From assembly GCA_964471865.1 (NCBI GenBank), contig CAYYHU010000072.1:1-5226 (forward strand): 5,226 nucleotides of DNA, written 5' to 3'. A model generated the notes under the pieces. It did no database searches. It had not been told where the DNA came from and was given only the letters and a program-made list of their open reading frames with translations. This document shows positions 1 to 5,226 of this stretch, piece after piece; the stretch's first letter is position 1, and the number at the start of each line of letters is the position of its first letter. The position numbers and the translations under genes are program-made. Source of the stretch: CAYMUC01 sp964471865. Lineage in GTDB: Bacteria; Actinomycetota; Acidimicrobiia; Acidimicrobiales; Ilumatobacteraceae.

Positions 1-531
1 GTCGAGATTTCCGGGGGCATCCGCGATGACGCCGCGCTCGATGCGGCATTGGCCACCGGAGCGTCCCGGGCGATCGTGGGAACCGCGGCGATGGAGAACC
101 CCGACTGGGTGCGCTCGGCGATCGCTCGCCATGGGGATCGCATCGCGGTGAGCCTCGATGTTCGCGGTCACACCCTGGCCGCCCGCGGCTGGACCACCGA
201 GGGTGGCGATCTGTTCGAGACCCTGACGCGGCTCGACGCCGATGGCTGTGCCCGTTATGTCGTCACCGATGTGGAGAAGGACGGCATGATGCACGGCCCG
301 AACCTGCATCTGCTGAAGAAGGTGTGCGACCACACCGATCGCCCCGTGATCGCGTCGGGCGGGATCTCTCGCCTCGAGGACCTGCACAAGCTGGCCGACC
401 TGGCCAGCCACGGCATCGAAGGCGTCATCATCGGTCGTGCCCTGTATGAGGGTGCCTTCACCCTCGCGGAGGCCGTCGCGGCGATCGAGCCGCGGTTCGA
501 CCTGTTCTTCTGGGGTCCTCCGCGCCCGTGA
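1..531 (+). CDS. priA: Phosphoribosyl isomerase A (PriA/HisA), 5' end missing
   Basis: C-terminal 176 residues of a TIM-barrel isomerase that converts ProFAR to PRFAR in histidine synthesis. In actinobacteria without trpF the same enzyme usually also isomerises phosphoribosylanthranilate in tryptophan synthesis. The frame is open from base 1, so the start lies upstream; the missing part would carry the first catalytic Asp. Visible residues (counted from base 1): ELSGGIRDD-like EISGGIRDD at 2-10; SLDV with Asp53; Arg-Gly-Trp at 62-64, the PriA signature that binds the substrate; the general-acid Asp90 in VVTDVEKDG; the phosphate-binding loops IASGG (117-121) and IIGRAL (143-148). These features favour bifunctional PriA over monofunctional HisA, but dual activity is inferred. 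The tail after the last helix (PRFDLFFWGPPRP) looks longer than usual for the family. The stop overlaps the hisF start by 4 nt. Confidence 0.95.
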   Translation, partial: VEISGGIRDDAALDAALATGASRAIVGTAAMENPDWVRSAIARHGDRIAVSLDVRGHTLAARGWTTEGGDLFETLTRLDADGCARYVVTDVEKDGMMHGPNLHLLKKVCDHTDRPVIASGGISRLEDLHKLADLASHGIEGVIIGRALYEGAFTLAEAVAAIEPRFDLFFWGPPRP

Positions 532-1307
532 CTCTGGCCACGCGCGTCATCCCCTGCCTCGACGTCGATGGGGGTCGGGTCGTCAAGGGTGTGAAGTTCG
601 TCGATCTGCGTGATGCGGGGGATCCGGTCGAGCTCGCCCAGCGCTATGACGCCGAGGGTGCTGATGAACTCGTCTTCCTCGACATCACCGCATCGAGTGG
701 AGATCGGGAGACGACCTACGAGGTGGTGCGCCGCACGGCGGAACAGGTCTTCATTCCCCTCACCGTGGGAGGTGGTGTGCGCAGCGTCGATGATTTCGAT
801 CGGCTCCTTCGTGCGGGGGCGGACAAGGTCAGTCTCAATACCGCGGCTATTGCGCGTCCGGAACTCATCGATGAAGCCGCGGAGCGGTTCGGTGCTCAGT
901 GCGTCGTGCTCAGTGTCGATGCGCGCCGATGCAGCGACACCCCGAGTGGATTCGAGGTAACCACGCACGGAGGTCGGACGGGAACCGGTATCGATGCCAT
1001 CGCGTGGGCGAGCGAAGGTGCACGTCGAGGAGCCGGGGAAATCCTGCTCAATTCGATGGACGCGGACGGAACGCAGGATGGCTTCGACACTGAGTTGATC
1101 CGGCGCGTCCGCGCGGTCGTCGACGTCCCGGTGATCGCCAGTGGTGGCGCTGGCGCCGCCGACGACTTTCCCCCCGCGGTCGAGGCGGGGGCCGATGCGG
1201 TTCTCGCGGCCAGCATCTTCCATTTCGGCACGGTCGGCATCGGTGAGGTGAAACAGGCCCTCCTCGAGGCGGGCCATGTCATCAGGCCGGTGCCCGCGCC
1301 CGCCTGA
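528..1307 (+). CDS. hisF: Imidazole glycerol phosphate synthase, cyclase subunit HisF
   Basis: Cyclase half of IGP synthase in the cytoplasm. It uses ammonia delivered by the glutaminase HisH to turn PRFAR into imidazole glycerol phosphate and AICAR. The 259-residue length is normal for the family. Visible motifs: RVIPCLDVDGGRVVKG at the N-terminus with catalytic Asp12; PLTVGGGVR (77-85); the second catalytic Asp131 in LSVDARR; THGGR (146-150); EILLNSMDADG (171-181); and the phosphate-binding segments VPVIASGGAG (200-209) and AASIFHFG (227-234). Both catalytic aspartates are present, so the enzyme should be active. The start is GTG at 528, inside the GTGA overlap with priA. No good ribosome binding site lies at the right distance (a GGGG at 512-515 is too far), so translation probably depends on ribosomes finishing priA. 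HisH is not in the window and is presumably upstream. Confidence 0.98.
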   Translation: MTLATRVIPCLDVDGGRVVKGVKFVDLRDAGDPVELAQRYDAEGADELVFLDITASSGDRETTYEVVRRTAEQVFIPLTVGGGVRSVDDFDRLLRAGADKVSLNTAAIARPELIDEAAERFGAQCVVLSVDARRCSDTPSGFEVTTHGGRTGTGIDAIAWASEGARRGAGEILLNSMDADGTQDGFDTELIRRVRAVVDVPVIASGGAGAADDFPPAVEAGADAVLAASIFHFGTVGIGEVKQALLEAGHVIRPVPAPA

Positions 1308-1313
1308 CCGATC

Positions 1314-1320
1314 GGGAGAA
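1314..1320 (+). promoter_or_regulatory. Ribosome binding site of hisI
   Basis: GGGAGAA ends 7 nt before the ATG at 1328, in the only sizeable gap of the operon (20 nt after the hisF stop). It supports ATG 1328 as the hisI start. Confidence 0.7.
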
Positions 1321-1327
1321 TGCACGC

Positions 1328-1675
1328 ATGGACGAACCTTCGACGACGAGAGTGCCTGTGCGTTTCGGAGCCGATGGTTTGATCCCGGTAATCGCTCAGG
1401 ACGCGGGCACGAGGGAAGTGCTCATGCTGGCCTGGATGGATGCCGAAGCCTTGCGGCGAACGATGACGACCGGTCAAGCGACCTACTACTCGCGCAGTCG
1501 CCAGGAGTACTGGGTGAAGGGCGAGACATCGGGGCATACCCAGTCGGTGCGAGAGATTCGCACCGACTGCGACGGGGACACGCTGCTGCTTCTGGTCGAT
1601 CAAGTCGGCCCCGCCTGCCACACCGGCACGGCGTCATGCTTCGACGGTCGAGTGCCCGACGAGGGAGCACCGTGA
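1328..1675 (+). CDS. hisI: Phosphoribosyl-AMP cyclohydrolase HisI
   Basis: Zinc enzyme that opens the adenine ring of phosphoribosyl-AMP to give ProFAR, the third step of histidine synthesis. The 115-residue protein is a stand-alone cyclohydrolase; no HisE (pyrophosphohydrolase) domain is fused to it, so hisE must be a separate gene elsewhere. Motifs seen: VLMLAWMDAEAL (31-42); YYSRSRQEYWVKGETSGHTQ (53-72), the family's core signature; the Mg-binding DCDGD (Asp80, Asp82, Asp84); and the zinc-ligand cysteines Cys81, Cys97 (ACHTG) and Cys104 (ASCF). All key ligands are intact. The start ATG has a well-placed ribosome binding site. The stop TGA overlaps the trpE ATG by one base, which suggests coupled translation of hisI and trpE. 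Confidence 0.98.
   Translation: MDEPSTTRVPVRFGADGLIPVIAQDAGTREVLMLAWMDAEALRRTMTTGQATYYSRSRQEYWVKGETSGHTQSVREIRTDCDGDTLLLLVDQVGPACHTGTASCFDGRVPDEGAP
1661..1667 (+). promoter_or_regulatory. Ribosome binding site that decides the trpE start
   Basis: GAGGGAG lies inside the end of hisI. It is 7 nt from the ATG at 1675 but only 4 nt from the in-frame GTG at 1672, so the ATG is the better start. Confidence 0.65.
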
Positions 1676-3255
1676 TGAAGCCGCCACCACTCGGCGTCAC
1701 CTCGCCGGATCTCGATGCATTTCGAGACCTCGCTCGCGACCGCCGCGTCATCCCCGTCATCCGACGATTGCTGGCAGATGGTGAAACGCCGGTCGGGTTG
1801 TACCGCAAGCTTTCCGGTGAACGTGCAGGCAGTTTCCTGTTGGAATCCGCCGAGCACGGCCGAGCGTTCAGTCGCTACAGCTTCATCGGGGTCCGCAGTT
1901 CAGCGATGCTCACCGAGGTCGGCGGAAAAGCACACTGGTGGGGCCAGGCTCCGGTGGGTGTGCCCACAGGAGGCGATCCGCTCGCCGCGCTCCGCGACAC
2001 CCTGCAGATCCTGCACACTCCTCGAGCTCCGGGGCTACCCCCGCTGACCGGGGGCATGGTGGGGTATCTCGGGTATGACGCGGTGCGCCGACTCGAGCGA
2101 GTACCCGATGCCAACCCCGATGAGCTCCATGTGCCCGAACTCGGCTTCTGTCTCGCAACGGACCTAGCCGTCCTCGATCACGCCGATGGTTCGGTGTGGT
2201 TGATCGCGAATGCCATCAACTACGACGCCACCGATGAGCGAGTCGACGAGGCCTATGCCGATTCAGTGCAGCGGCTCGACGCCATGGAACGCTCCCTGGA
2301 GGCCCCGGCAGCCTCGACGGTCTCCACCTTCGATCCGGACGCGGACATCGATTCGATCCGTCGGACCAGCGGTGCGGATTATCGATCCAGCGTGGAGACA
2401 GCGAAGGAGCACATTCGGGCAGGGGACGCCTTTCAGATCGTTGTCTCGCAGCGGTTCGACGTTGAATGCCCCGCGACCGCGCTTGACGTCTATCGCATTC
2501 TGCGCACGACGAACCCGAGTCCCTACATGTACCTCTTCCGGATCCCCGACCCGCACTCCCACGAGGACCGGGTCGCCTTCGACATCATCGGATCATCACC
2601 TGAAGCCCTGGTCACTGTCAGCGAGGGCCGGGCACGGGTGCATCCGATTGCGGGAACGCGTCCTCGAGGTACGACTCCTCAAGCCGACGAGGCCCTCGCC
2701 GAGGATCTTCTCGGTGACGCCAAGGAGCGAGCGGAACACCTGATGCTCGTCGACCTCGCTCGCAATGATCTCGGGCGGGTGTGTGCCCCGGGATCGGTCG
2801 AGGTGGTGCAGTTCATGGCCGTGGAACGGTATTCCCATGTGATGCATCTGGTCTCGACGGTCGTCGGCGAACTCGGGGAGGGTCGCACCGCCTTCGATGC
2901 CCTGGGGTCGACGTTCCCCGCGGGCACGTTGTCGGGGGCTCCGAAGCCACGGGCGATGGCGATCATCGACGATCTGGAACCTGCTCGCCGTGGACTCTAC
3001 GGCGGGTGCGTCGGCTACCTGGACTTCGCCGGTGACCTCGACACGGCCATCGCCATCCGCACTGCCCTGGTGGCCAACGGTCGGGCGCATGTCCAGGCCG
3101 GCGCCGGAGTGGTGGCGGACTCCGATCCCGCAGCCGAGGATGCTGAATGTGCCGCGAAGGCCGCCGCTGTCCTTCGAGCGATCGCCCTGGCGGGGACACT
3201 GACCAGGGTCGGGGGAGACACGGAAGACGCCGGATCGCCGGGAGGTGACGCGTGA
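1675..3255 (+). CDS. trpE: Anthranilate synthase component I (TrpE)
   Basis: Makes anthranilate from chorismate with ammonia supplied by the TrpG glutaminase; first committed step of tryptophan synthesis. At 526 residues it has the usual length. The N-terminal domain carries the LLESAE motif (55-60), part of the tryptophan feedback site; NPSPYMYLF (280-288) also belongs to that site. Both look intact, so end-product inhibition is likely. The chorismate-binding domain shows FQIVVSQRF (253-261), GSSPEAL (306-312), HPIAGTRPRG (323-332), EHLMLVDLARNDLGRV (354-369), HLVSTVVGEL with catalytic His391, FPAGTLSGAPKPRAM (414-428) and YGGCVGYLDF (442-451). Ala in PIAGT, rather than the Lys of PabB-type enzymes, supports anthranilate over aminodeoxychorismate synthase. 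The frame is open upstream to 1276, but that part is hisI read out of frame. No trpG, trpC, trpB or trpA lies in the window. Confidence 0.97.
   Translation: MKPPPLGVTSPDLDAFRDLARDRRVIPVIRRLLADGETPVGLYRKLSGERAGSFLLESAEHGRAFSRYSFIGVRSSAMLTEVGGKAHWWGQAPVGVPTGGDPLAALRDTLQILHTPRAPGLPPLTGGMVGYLGYDAVRRLERVPDANPDELHVPELGFCLATDLAVLDHADGSVWLIANAINYDATDERVDEAYADSVQRLDAMERSLEAPAASTVSTFDPDADIDSIRRTSGADYRSSVETAKEHIRAGDAFQIVVSQRFDVECPATALDVYRILRTTNPSPYMYLFRIPDPHSHEDRVAFDIIGSSPEALVTVSEGRARVHPIAGTRPRGTTPQADEALAEDLLGDAKERAEHLMLVDLARNDLGRVCAPGSVEVVQFMAVERYSHVMHLVSTVVGELGEGRTAFDALGSTFPAGTLSGAPKPRAMAIIDDLEPARRGLYGGCVGYLDFAGDLDTAIAIRTALVANGRAHVQAGAGVVADSDPAAEDAECAAKAAAVLRAIALAGTLTRVGGDTEDAGSPGGDA
3241..3248 (+). 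promoter_or_regulatory. Strong ribosome binding site of the Trp-associated membrane protein gene
   Basis: GGAGGTGA matches the 16S rRNA 3' end over eight bases, and its GGAGG core sits 6 nt before the GTG at 3252. It lies inside the last codons of trpE and is the strongest such site in the window. It may give the membrane protein its own translation initiation in addition to coupling with trpE. Confidence 0.75.
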
Positions 3256-3836
3256 CGACCCGGCGGTGGTATGCCGTGACCCTGCTGGTGATGGGGCTCG
3301 GTGGCCTGGGCGCCGTGGTGGCCTATGGCGCGACCTGGGTCACCGCGACAGTGCCCGTGTTCGCGGGTGAACCCACACCGACGCGCATCGTGGAACTCAC
3401 CGGTTCGATGCTCATTCCGTTCGGGTCGGCCGCGGGGTGGGTCGGCTTGGCATCGATGGCCGGGGTGATCGCGACTCGCTCGTGGGGGCGGGTGGGGATC
3501 GGAGTCATCGCGGCATTGGCCGGGGCGGCAGCGGGCGTGCCTGCCATCGCGTTCCTGCTGAGCCGCGGCCCGCTGGTCAACTCCGCACTAGACGGTGACG
3601 AGGCGTCAGCGGTGCAGGGGAATGCCTGGTGGTTGATCGCGGCACTATCCGGGCTCGCCGTGATGGCGAGTGGGCTCCTCACCGCGCGCTTCGGTCGTAC
3701 GTGGTCGGCGATGTCGTCGCGATACGAAAGGGAACGCGGTACTCAGGGCAGAGAAGACGAAGGACGAGGTGAGCAGGGGCGCGGCGGCTCGCTGCAGATG
3801 TGGGATGCCCTCGATCGGGGCGAGGACCCGACCTGA
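3252..3836 (+). CDS. Trp biosynthesis-associated membrane protein (TIGR02234 / Trp_oprn_chp family)
   Basis: A 194-residue integral membrane protein of unknown molecular function. The family recurs beside tryptophan genes in actinobacteria; the M. tuberculosis member is Rv1610, between trpE and trpC. Four hydrophobic segments are visible at about residues 7-27, 56-75, 81-104 and 125-145. Between the first two is a short extracytoplasmic-type stretch with TWV and a VELTGSMLIP motif (47-56). A charged, Gly/Arg/Glu-rich linker (about 157-179) leads to the C-terminal end WDALDRGEDPT (184-194), which matches the conserved tail of the family. The GTG start overlaps the trpE stop by 4 nt (GTGA). The gene is the last of the + strand cluster. 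A role in tryptophan or precursor transport or sensing is only guessed from context. Confidence 0.9.
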   Translation: MTTRRWYAVTLLVMGLGGLGAVVAYGATWVTATVPVFAGEPTPTRIVELTGSMLIPFGSAAGWVGLASMAGVIATRSWGRVGIGVIAALAGAAAGVPAIAFLLSRGPLVNSALDGDEASAVQGNAWWLIAALSGLAVMASGLLTARFGRTWSAMSSRYERERGTQGREDEGRGEQGRGGSLQMWDALDRGEDPT

Positions 3837-3853
3837 TCATCGGATCCGTGATC
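3835..3853. terminator. Possible weak bidirectional terminator between convergent genes
   Basis: The 18-nt gap between the stops of the membrane protein gene and rpmB contains GATCA (3835-3839) and TGATC (3849-3853) flanking the palindrome CGGATCCG. With a bulged T this gives a stem of about 5-7 bp that reads the same way on both strands. There is no U-tract on either strand, and the stem is short. It is placed where a shared terminator is needed, but it is a weak candidate. Confidence 0.25.
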
Positions 3854-3854
3854 G

Positions 3855-4043
3855 TCAGGCGCGAGTGACCTTGCCGGCCCGGATGCACGAGGTGCAGACG
3901 TTCAACTTCTTCGGGGTGCGACCGACGAGAGCGCGGACCGTCTGGATGTTCGGATTCCAGCGTCGCGGGGTGCGTCGGTGCGAGTGGGAGATGCTGTTGC
4001 CGAAGCCCGGGCCCTTGCCGCAGACATCACAGGTGGCAGCCAC
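3855..4043 (-). CDS. rpmB: 50S ribosomal protein L28, zinc-ribbon (C+) form
   Basis: Small basic protein of the large ribosomal subunit, 62 residues, normal length. It begins AATCDVCGKGPGFGNSISHS after the initiator and contains HRRTPRRWNPNIQ (22-34) and the C-terminal LNVCTSCIRAGKV (48-59), all typical of L28. Four cysteines in two CxxC pairs (Cys5/Cys8 and Cys50/Cys53) make this the zinc-binding C+ version, expected in zinc-replete cells; actinobacteria often keep a cysteine-free paralogue induced when zinc is scarce. The start is GTG at 4043, with AAGGAG 6 nt upstream. It converges on the trp-associated membrane protein gene with an 18-nt gap and diverges from the DAK2-domain gene. Confidence 0.97.
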   Translation of the reverse strand: MAATCDVCGKGPGFGNSISHSHRRTPRRWNPNIQTVRALVGRTPKKLNVCTSCIRAGKVTRA

Positions 4044-4049
4044 GGTGTA

Positions 4050-4055
4050 CTCCTT
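4050..4055 (-). promoter_or_regulatory. Ribosome binding site of rpmB
   Basis: On the - strand AAGGAG lies 6 nt before the GTG start codon. It confirms the GTG, since there is no ATG in this frame at a suitable distance. Confidence 0.75.
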
Positions 4056-4094
4056 GGGTCCAGATGTGCATCGAGTGATGGTGGATAGTGCGTT

Positions 4095-4108
4095 GGCTCA
4101 GGTGAGCC
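4095..4108. repeat. Perfect inverted repeat in the rpmB leader
   Basis: GGCTCA-GG-TGAGCC is a 6-base perfect inverted repeat with a 2-base centre, about 52 nt upstream of the rpmB start codon. As RNA it would form a 5-bp GGCUC/GAGCC stem with a 4-nt loop. If the -10 at 4117-4122 is real, the hairpin lies almost at the 5' end of the rpmB transcript. It could be an operator, an mRNA-stabilising hairpin or chance; it does not resemble the AT-rich Zur boxes known from Streptomyces and mycobacteria. Confidence 0.45.
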
Positions 4109-4116
4109 GACCCGCA

Positions 4117-4122
4117 AGGATA
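4117..4122 (-). promoter_or_regulatory. Candidate -10 element of the rpmB promoter
   Basis: TATCCT on the - strand fits the actinobacterial TANNNT -10 consensus in an otherwise GC-rich region. It predicts a start near 4110 and a 5' UTR of about 67 nt. No convincing -35 hexamer is seen 16-19 nt upstream, so this rests mainly on the -10. Confidence 0.35.
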
Positions 4123-4176
4123 GCCCACGGACGGCCCGGTCCGCTCACGCAGGGCCGATGATGGGCCTCCTCCCGC

Positions 4177-4182
4177 TACCGT
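4177..4182 (+). promoter_or_regulatory. Candidate -10 element for a leaderless transcript of the DAK2-domain gene
   Basis: TACCGT fits TANNNT, and its last T is 7 nt before the A of ATG 4189, the spacing expected if transcription starts at the start codon. No Shine-Dalgarno sequence is present at a useful distance (only GGGG ending 2 nt before the ATG). Together these suggest a leaderless mRNA, common in actinobacteria. No clear -35 is visible. Confidence 0.4.
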
Positions 4183-4188
4183 GGGGCC

Positions 4189-5226
4189 ATGCTCACCCTG
4201 GACGCCCGCGGTCTGTCGCTCTGGCTCGGCGCGTCCCTCGATGCCCTGGGTGAGGCGAGGACGGCCATCGACTCGCTCAATGTGTTCCCGATCGCGGATG
4301 GGGATACGGGGACGAATATGTACCTCACCCTGGAGTCGTGCTGGGAGGCAGCGATCGCCACCGGCTCACCGGAGTCACTGGCCGAGGTCAGCGACGCAGT
4401 CTCCACCGCGGCCATCCTCGGTGCTCGGGGGAACTCCGGGGTGATCATGGCCGAGGCCCTGCGGGGGATCTGCAGTGTGCTGTCGGAGGTGGAACGTGAG
4501 GGAGACGCACCACCGATCGTCGACGCGCACCTCATCGCGCGGGCGCTTCGCGCAGCGAGCAATCGAGCGCGGGCGGCAGTCGCTCATCCCGTCGAAGGCA
4601 CCATCCTCACGGTCGCCGAAGCTGCCGCCCAGGCGGCCGAATCGCTCGCGGATTCCGCGGCGAATGCTGACGGGACCCTCATCCGGCACCTGCTTCAGAT
4701 CTCCGAACGCATGCATGCCGCGCTCGCGGCGACCACCGACCAACTCCCGGTGCTGGCCCAGGCCGGGGTGGTCGATGCGGGTGCCCAGGGGCTCGTCGTG
4801 GTGTACGACTCCCTCCTCGATGCCGTGTCCGGGGTGCGTCGTCGCCGCGAGCCGGTGTCGGGTCGTGCGAGAGAGGACGGGTCCCCCTCCGCTCGTGAGA
4901 CCCCCTCGCCGGCGGCGCACACGACGGGTGACTTCGAGGTGATGTTCACCTGCGAGGCTGATGGGGAGGTCATCGACGAGGTTCGGTCGGTGCTCGATGC
5001 TGCCGGTGACTCACTCGTCGTGAGTGGAGGACCGCGTCTGTGGAGCGTCCATGTCCATGTCGACGATGCGGGTGCAGCGATCGAATCTGTCTTCGAGCGG
5101 GTGACAGCGACCAACCTGAGGATCAGTTATCTGCCCAGCCAGCAGGATCCACGACAGGCCGAACAGATTCGCCCTGACCAACTCCGCTCGGGCCGGGGAA
5201 TCGTGGCCCAGGCGCACGGACCGGGT
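4189..5226 (+). CDS. fakA: DAK2/DhaL-domain protein, fatty acid kinase catalytic subunit (YloV/FakA-like), 3' end missing
   Basis: First 346 codons of a protein whose family is usually about 550 residues; the frame is open to the window end. Residues about 8-210 form a DhaL-type ATP-binding domain: NVFPIADGDTGTNM (31-44), whose Asp38 and Asp40 match the Mg-ATP aspartates of FakA; ILGARGNSGVI (76-86); AHPVEGTILTV (132-142); and GVVDAGAQGL (193-202). A charged, Pro/Ser-rich linker (about 216-246) leads to a second domain (FEVMFTCEAD at 249-258, GDSLVVSGG 273-281, LWSVHVHVDD 284-293). Its Cys255, His288 and His290 could be the metal site of the FakA middle domain. GRGIVAQAHGPG starts the third domain. 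In Firmicutes FakA phosphorylates fatty acids carried by FakB (DegV-like); the same role here is inferred, and no FakB is in view. ATG 4189 is the only plausible start, and all motifs follow it. Confidence 0.92.
   Translation, partial: MLTLDARGLSLWLGASLDALGEARTAIDSLNVFPIADGDTGTNMYLTLESCWEAAIATGSPESLAEVSDAVSTAAILGARGNSGVIMAEALRGICSVLSEVEREGDAPPIVDAHLIARALRAASNRARAAVAHPVEGTILTVAEAAAQAAESLADSAANADGTLIRHLLQISERMHAALAATTDQLPVLAQAGVVDAGAQGLVVVYDSLLDAVSGVRRRREPVSGRAREDGSPSARETPSPAAHTTGDFEVMFTCEADGEVIDEVRSVLDAAGDSLVVSGGPRLWSVHVHVDDAGAAIESVFERVTATNLRISYLPSQQDPRQAEQIRPDQLRSGRGIVAQAHGPG

Noticed and set aside
255..1325. Long open frame of 356 codons on the - strand opposite priA and hisF
   Set aside because: It is antisense to two well-conserved genes, has low-complexity Arg/Asp-rich composition and no recognisable motif. 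Such frames are expected opposite GC-rich coding DNA.
1276..1674. 133-codon N-terminal extension of TrpE
   Set aside because: This region is hisF and hisI read in another frame. TrpE homology begins just after ATG 1675, which has its own ribosome binding site.
1308..1674. Possible trp leader peptide or attenuator, or T-box, before trpE
   Set aside because: No non-coding space exists upstream of trpE; the hisF-hisI gap is 20 nt and hisI/trpE overlap. No tandem Trp codons or terminator-like hairpin were seen.
3670..4161. 163-codon + strand frame across the membrane protein end and rpmB
   Set aside because: It overlaps the conserved C-terminus of the membrane protein in another frame and is antisense to rpmB, a certain gene. 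No motif is recognisable.
4044..4188. Zur box or small RNA in the rpmB-fakA intergenic region
   Set aside because: The region lacks the AT-rich palindrome of actinobacterial Zur sites, and C+ L28 is the zinc-replete form. Apart from the short inverted repeat and the two -10 candidates, nothing supports an RNA gene.
4375..5114. Several - strand and alternate-frame open frames over the FakA-like gene
   Set aside because: All lie within the coding region of the DAK2-domain protein, whose motifs run unbroken from 4189 to the window end in one frame.

Overview
The window is high-GC coding DNA from an actinobacterium (Actinomycetota). Four things point there: a PriA-type HisA with the Arg-Gly-Trp signature; the order priA-hisF-hisI-trpE followed by the small membrane protein found next to actinobacterial tryptophan genes; strong G/C bias at third codon positions; and a possible leaderless start. 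The sequence does not fix the genus.

Left part (1-3836, + strand): the end of a histidine/tryptophan gene cluster. It holds the 3' part of priA (hisA), then hisF, hisI, trpE and a four-helix membrane protein of the Trp-operon-associated family (TIGR02234 / Trp_oprn_chp). The genes are packed very tightly. priA/hisF and trpE/membrane protein overlap by 4 nt (GTGA), hisI/trpE share one base (TGATG), and hisF/hisI are separated by 20 nt. No internal promoter, leader peptide or attenuator fits between them, so they are probably co-transcribed from upstream and translationally coupled. PriA and HisF perform consecutive steps of histidine synthesis, and HisI acts two steps before HisF. TrpE starts the tryptophan branch. 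PriA in actinobacteria usually also does the TrpF step, so it ties the two pathways together.

Middle (3837-4188): an 18-nt gap between convergent gene ends, then rpmB (ribosomal protein L28, zinc-ribbon form) on the - strand. A 145-bp divergent intergenic region follows. It carries a candidate -10 for rpmB, a perfect inverted repeat (4095-4108) in the rpmB leader, and a TANNNT -10 seven bases before the start codon of the next gene.

Right part (4189-5226, + strand): the first 346 codons of a DAK2/DhaL-domain protein of the YloV/FakA family (catalytic subunit of fatty acid kinase), cut by the window end. The rpmB-DAK2 pairing is a common bacterial neighbourhood unrelated to amino acid synthesis, so position about 3840 is the boundary between two functional blocks.

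I found no mobile element, CRISPR array, tRNA, rRNA or clearly new system. The window is mostly ordinary core metabolism. The more interesting points are regulatory (leaderless candidate, rpmB leader palindrome) and organisational (trpE with the uncharacterised membrane protein but without trpC, trpB or trpA next to it).
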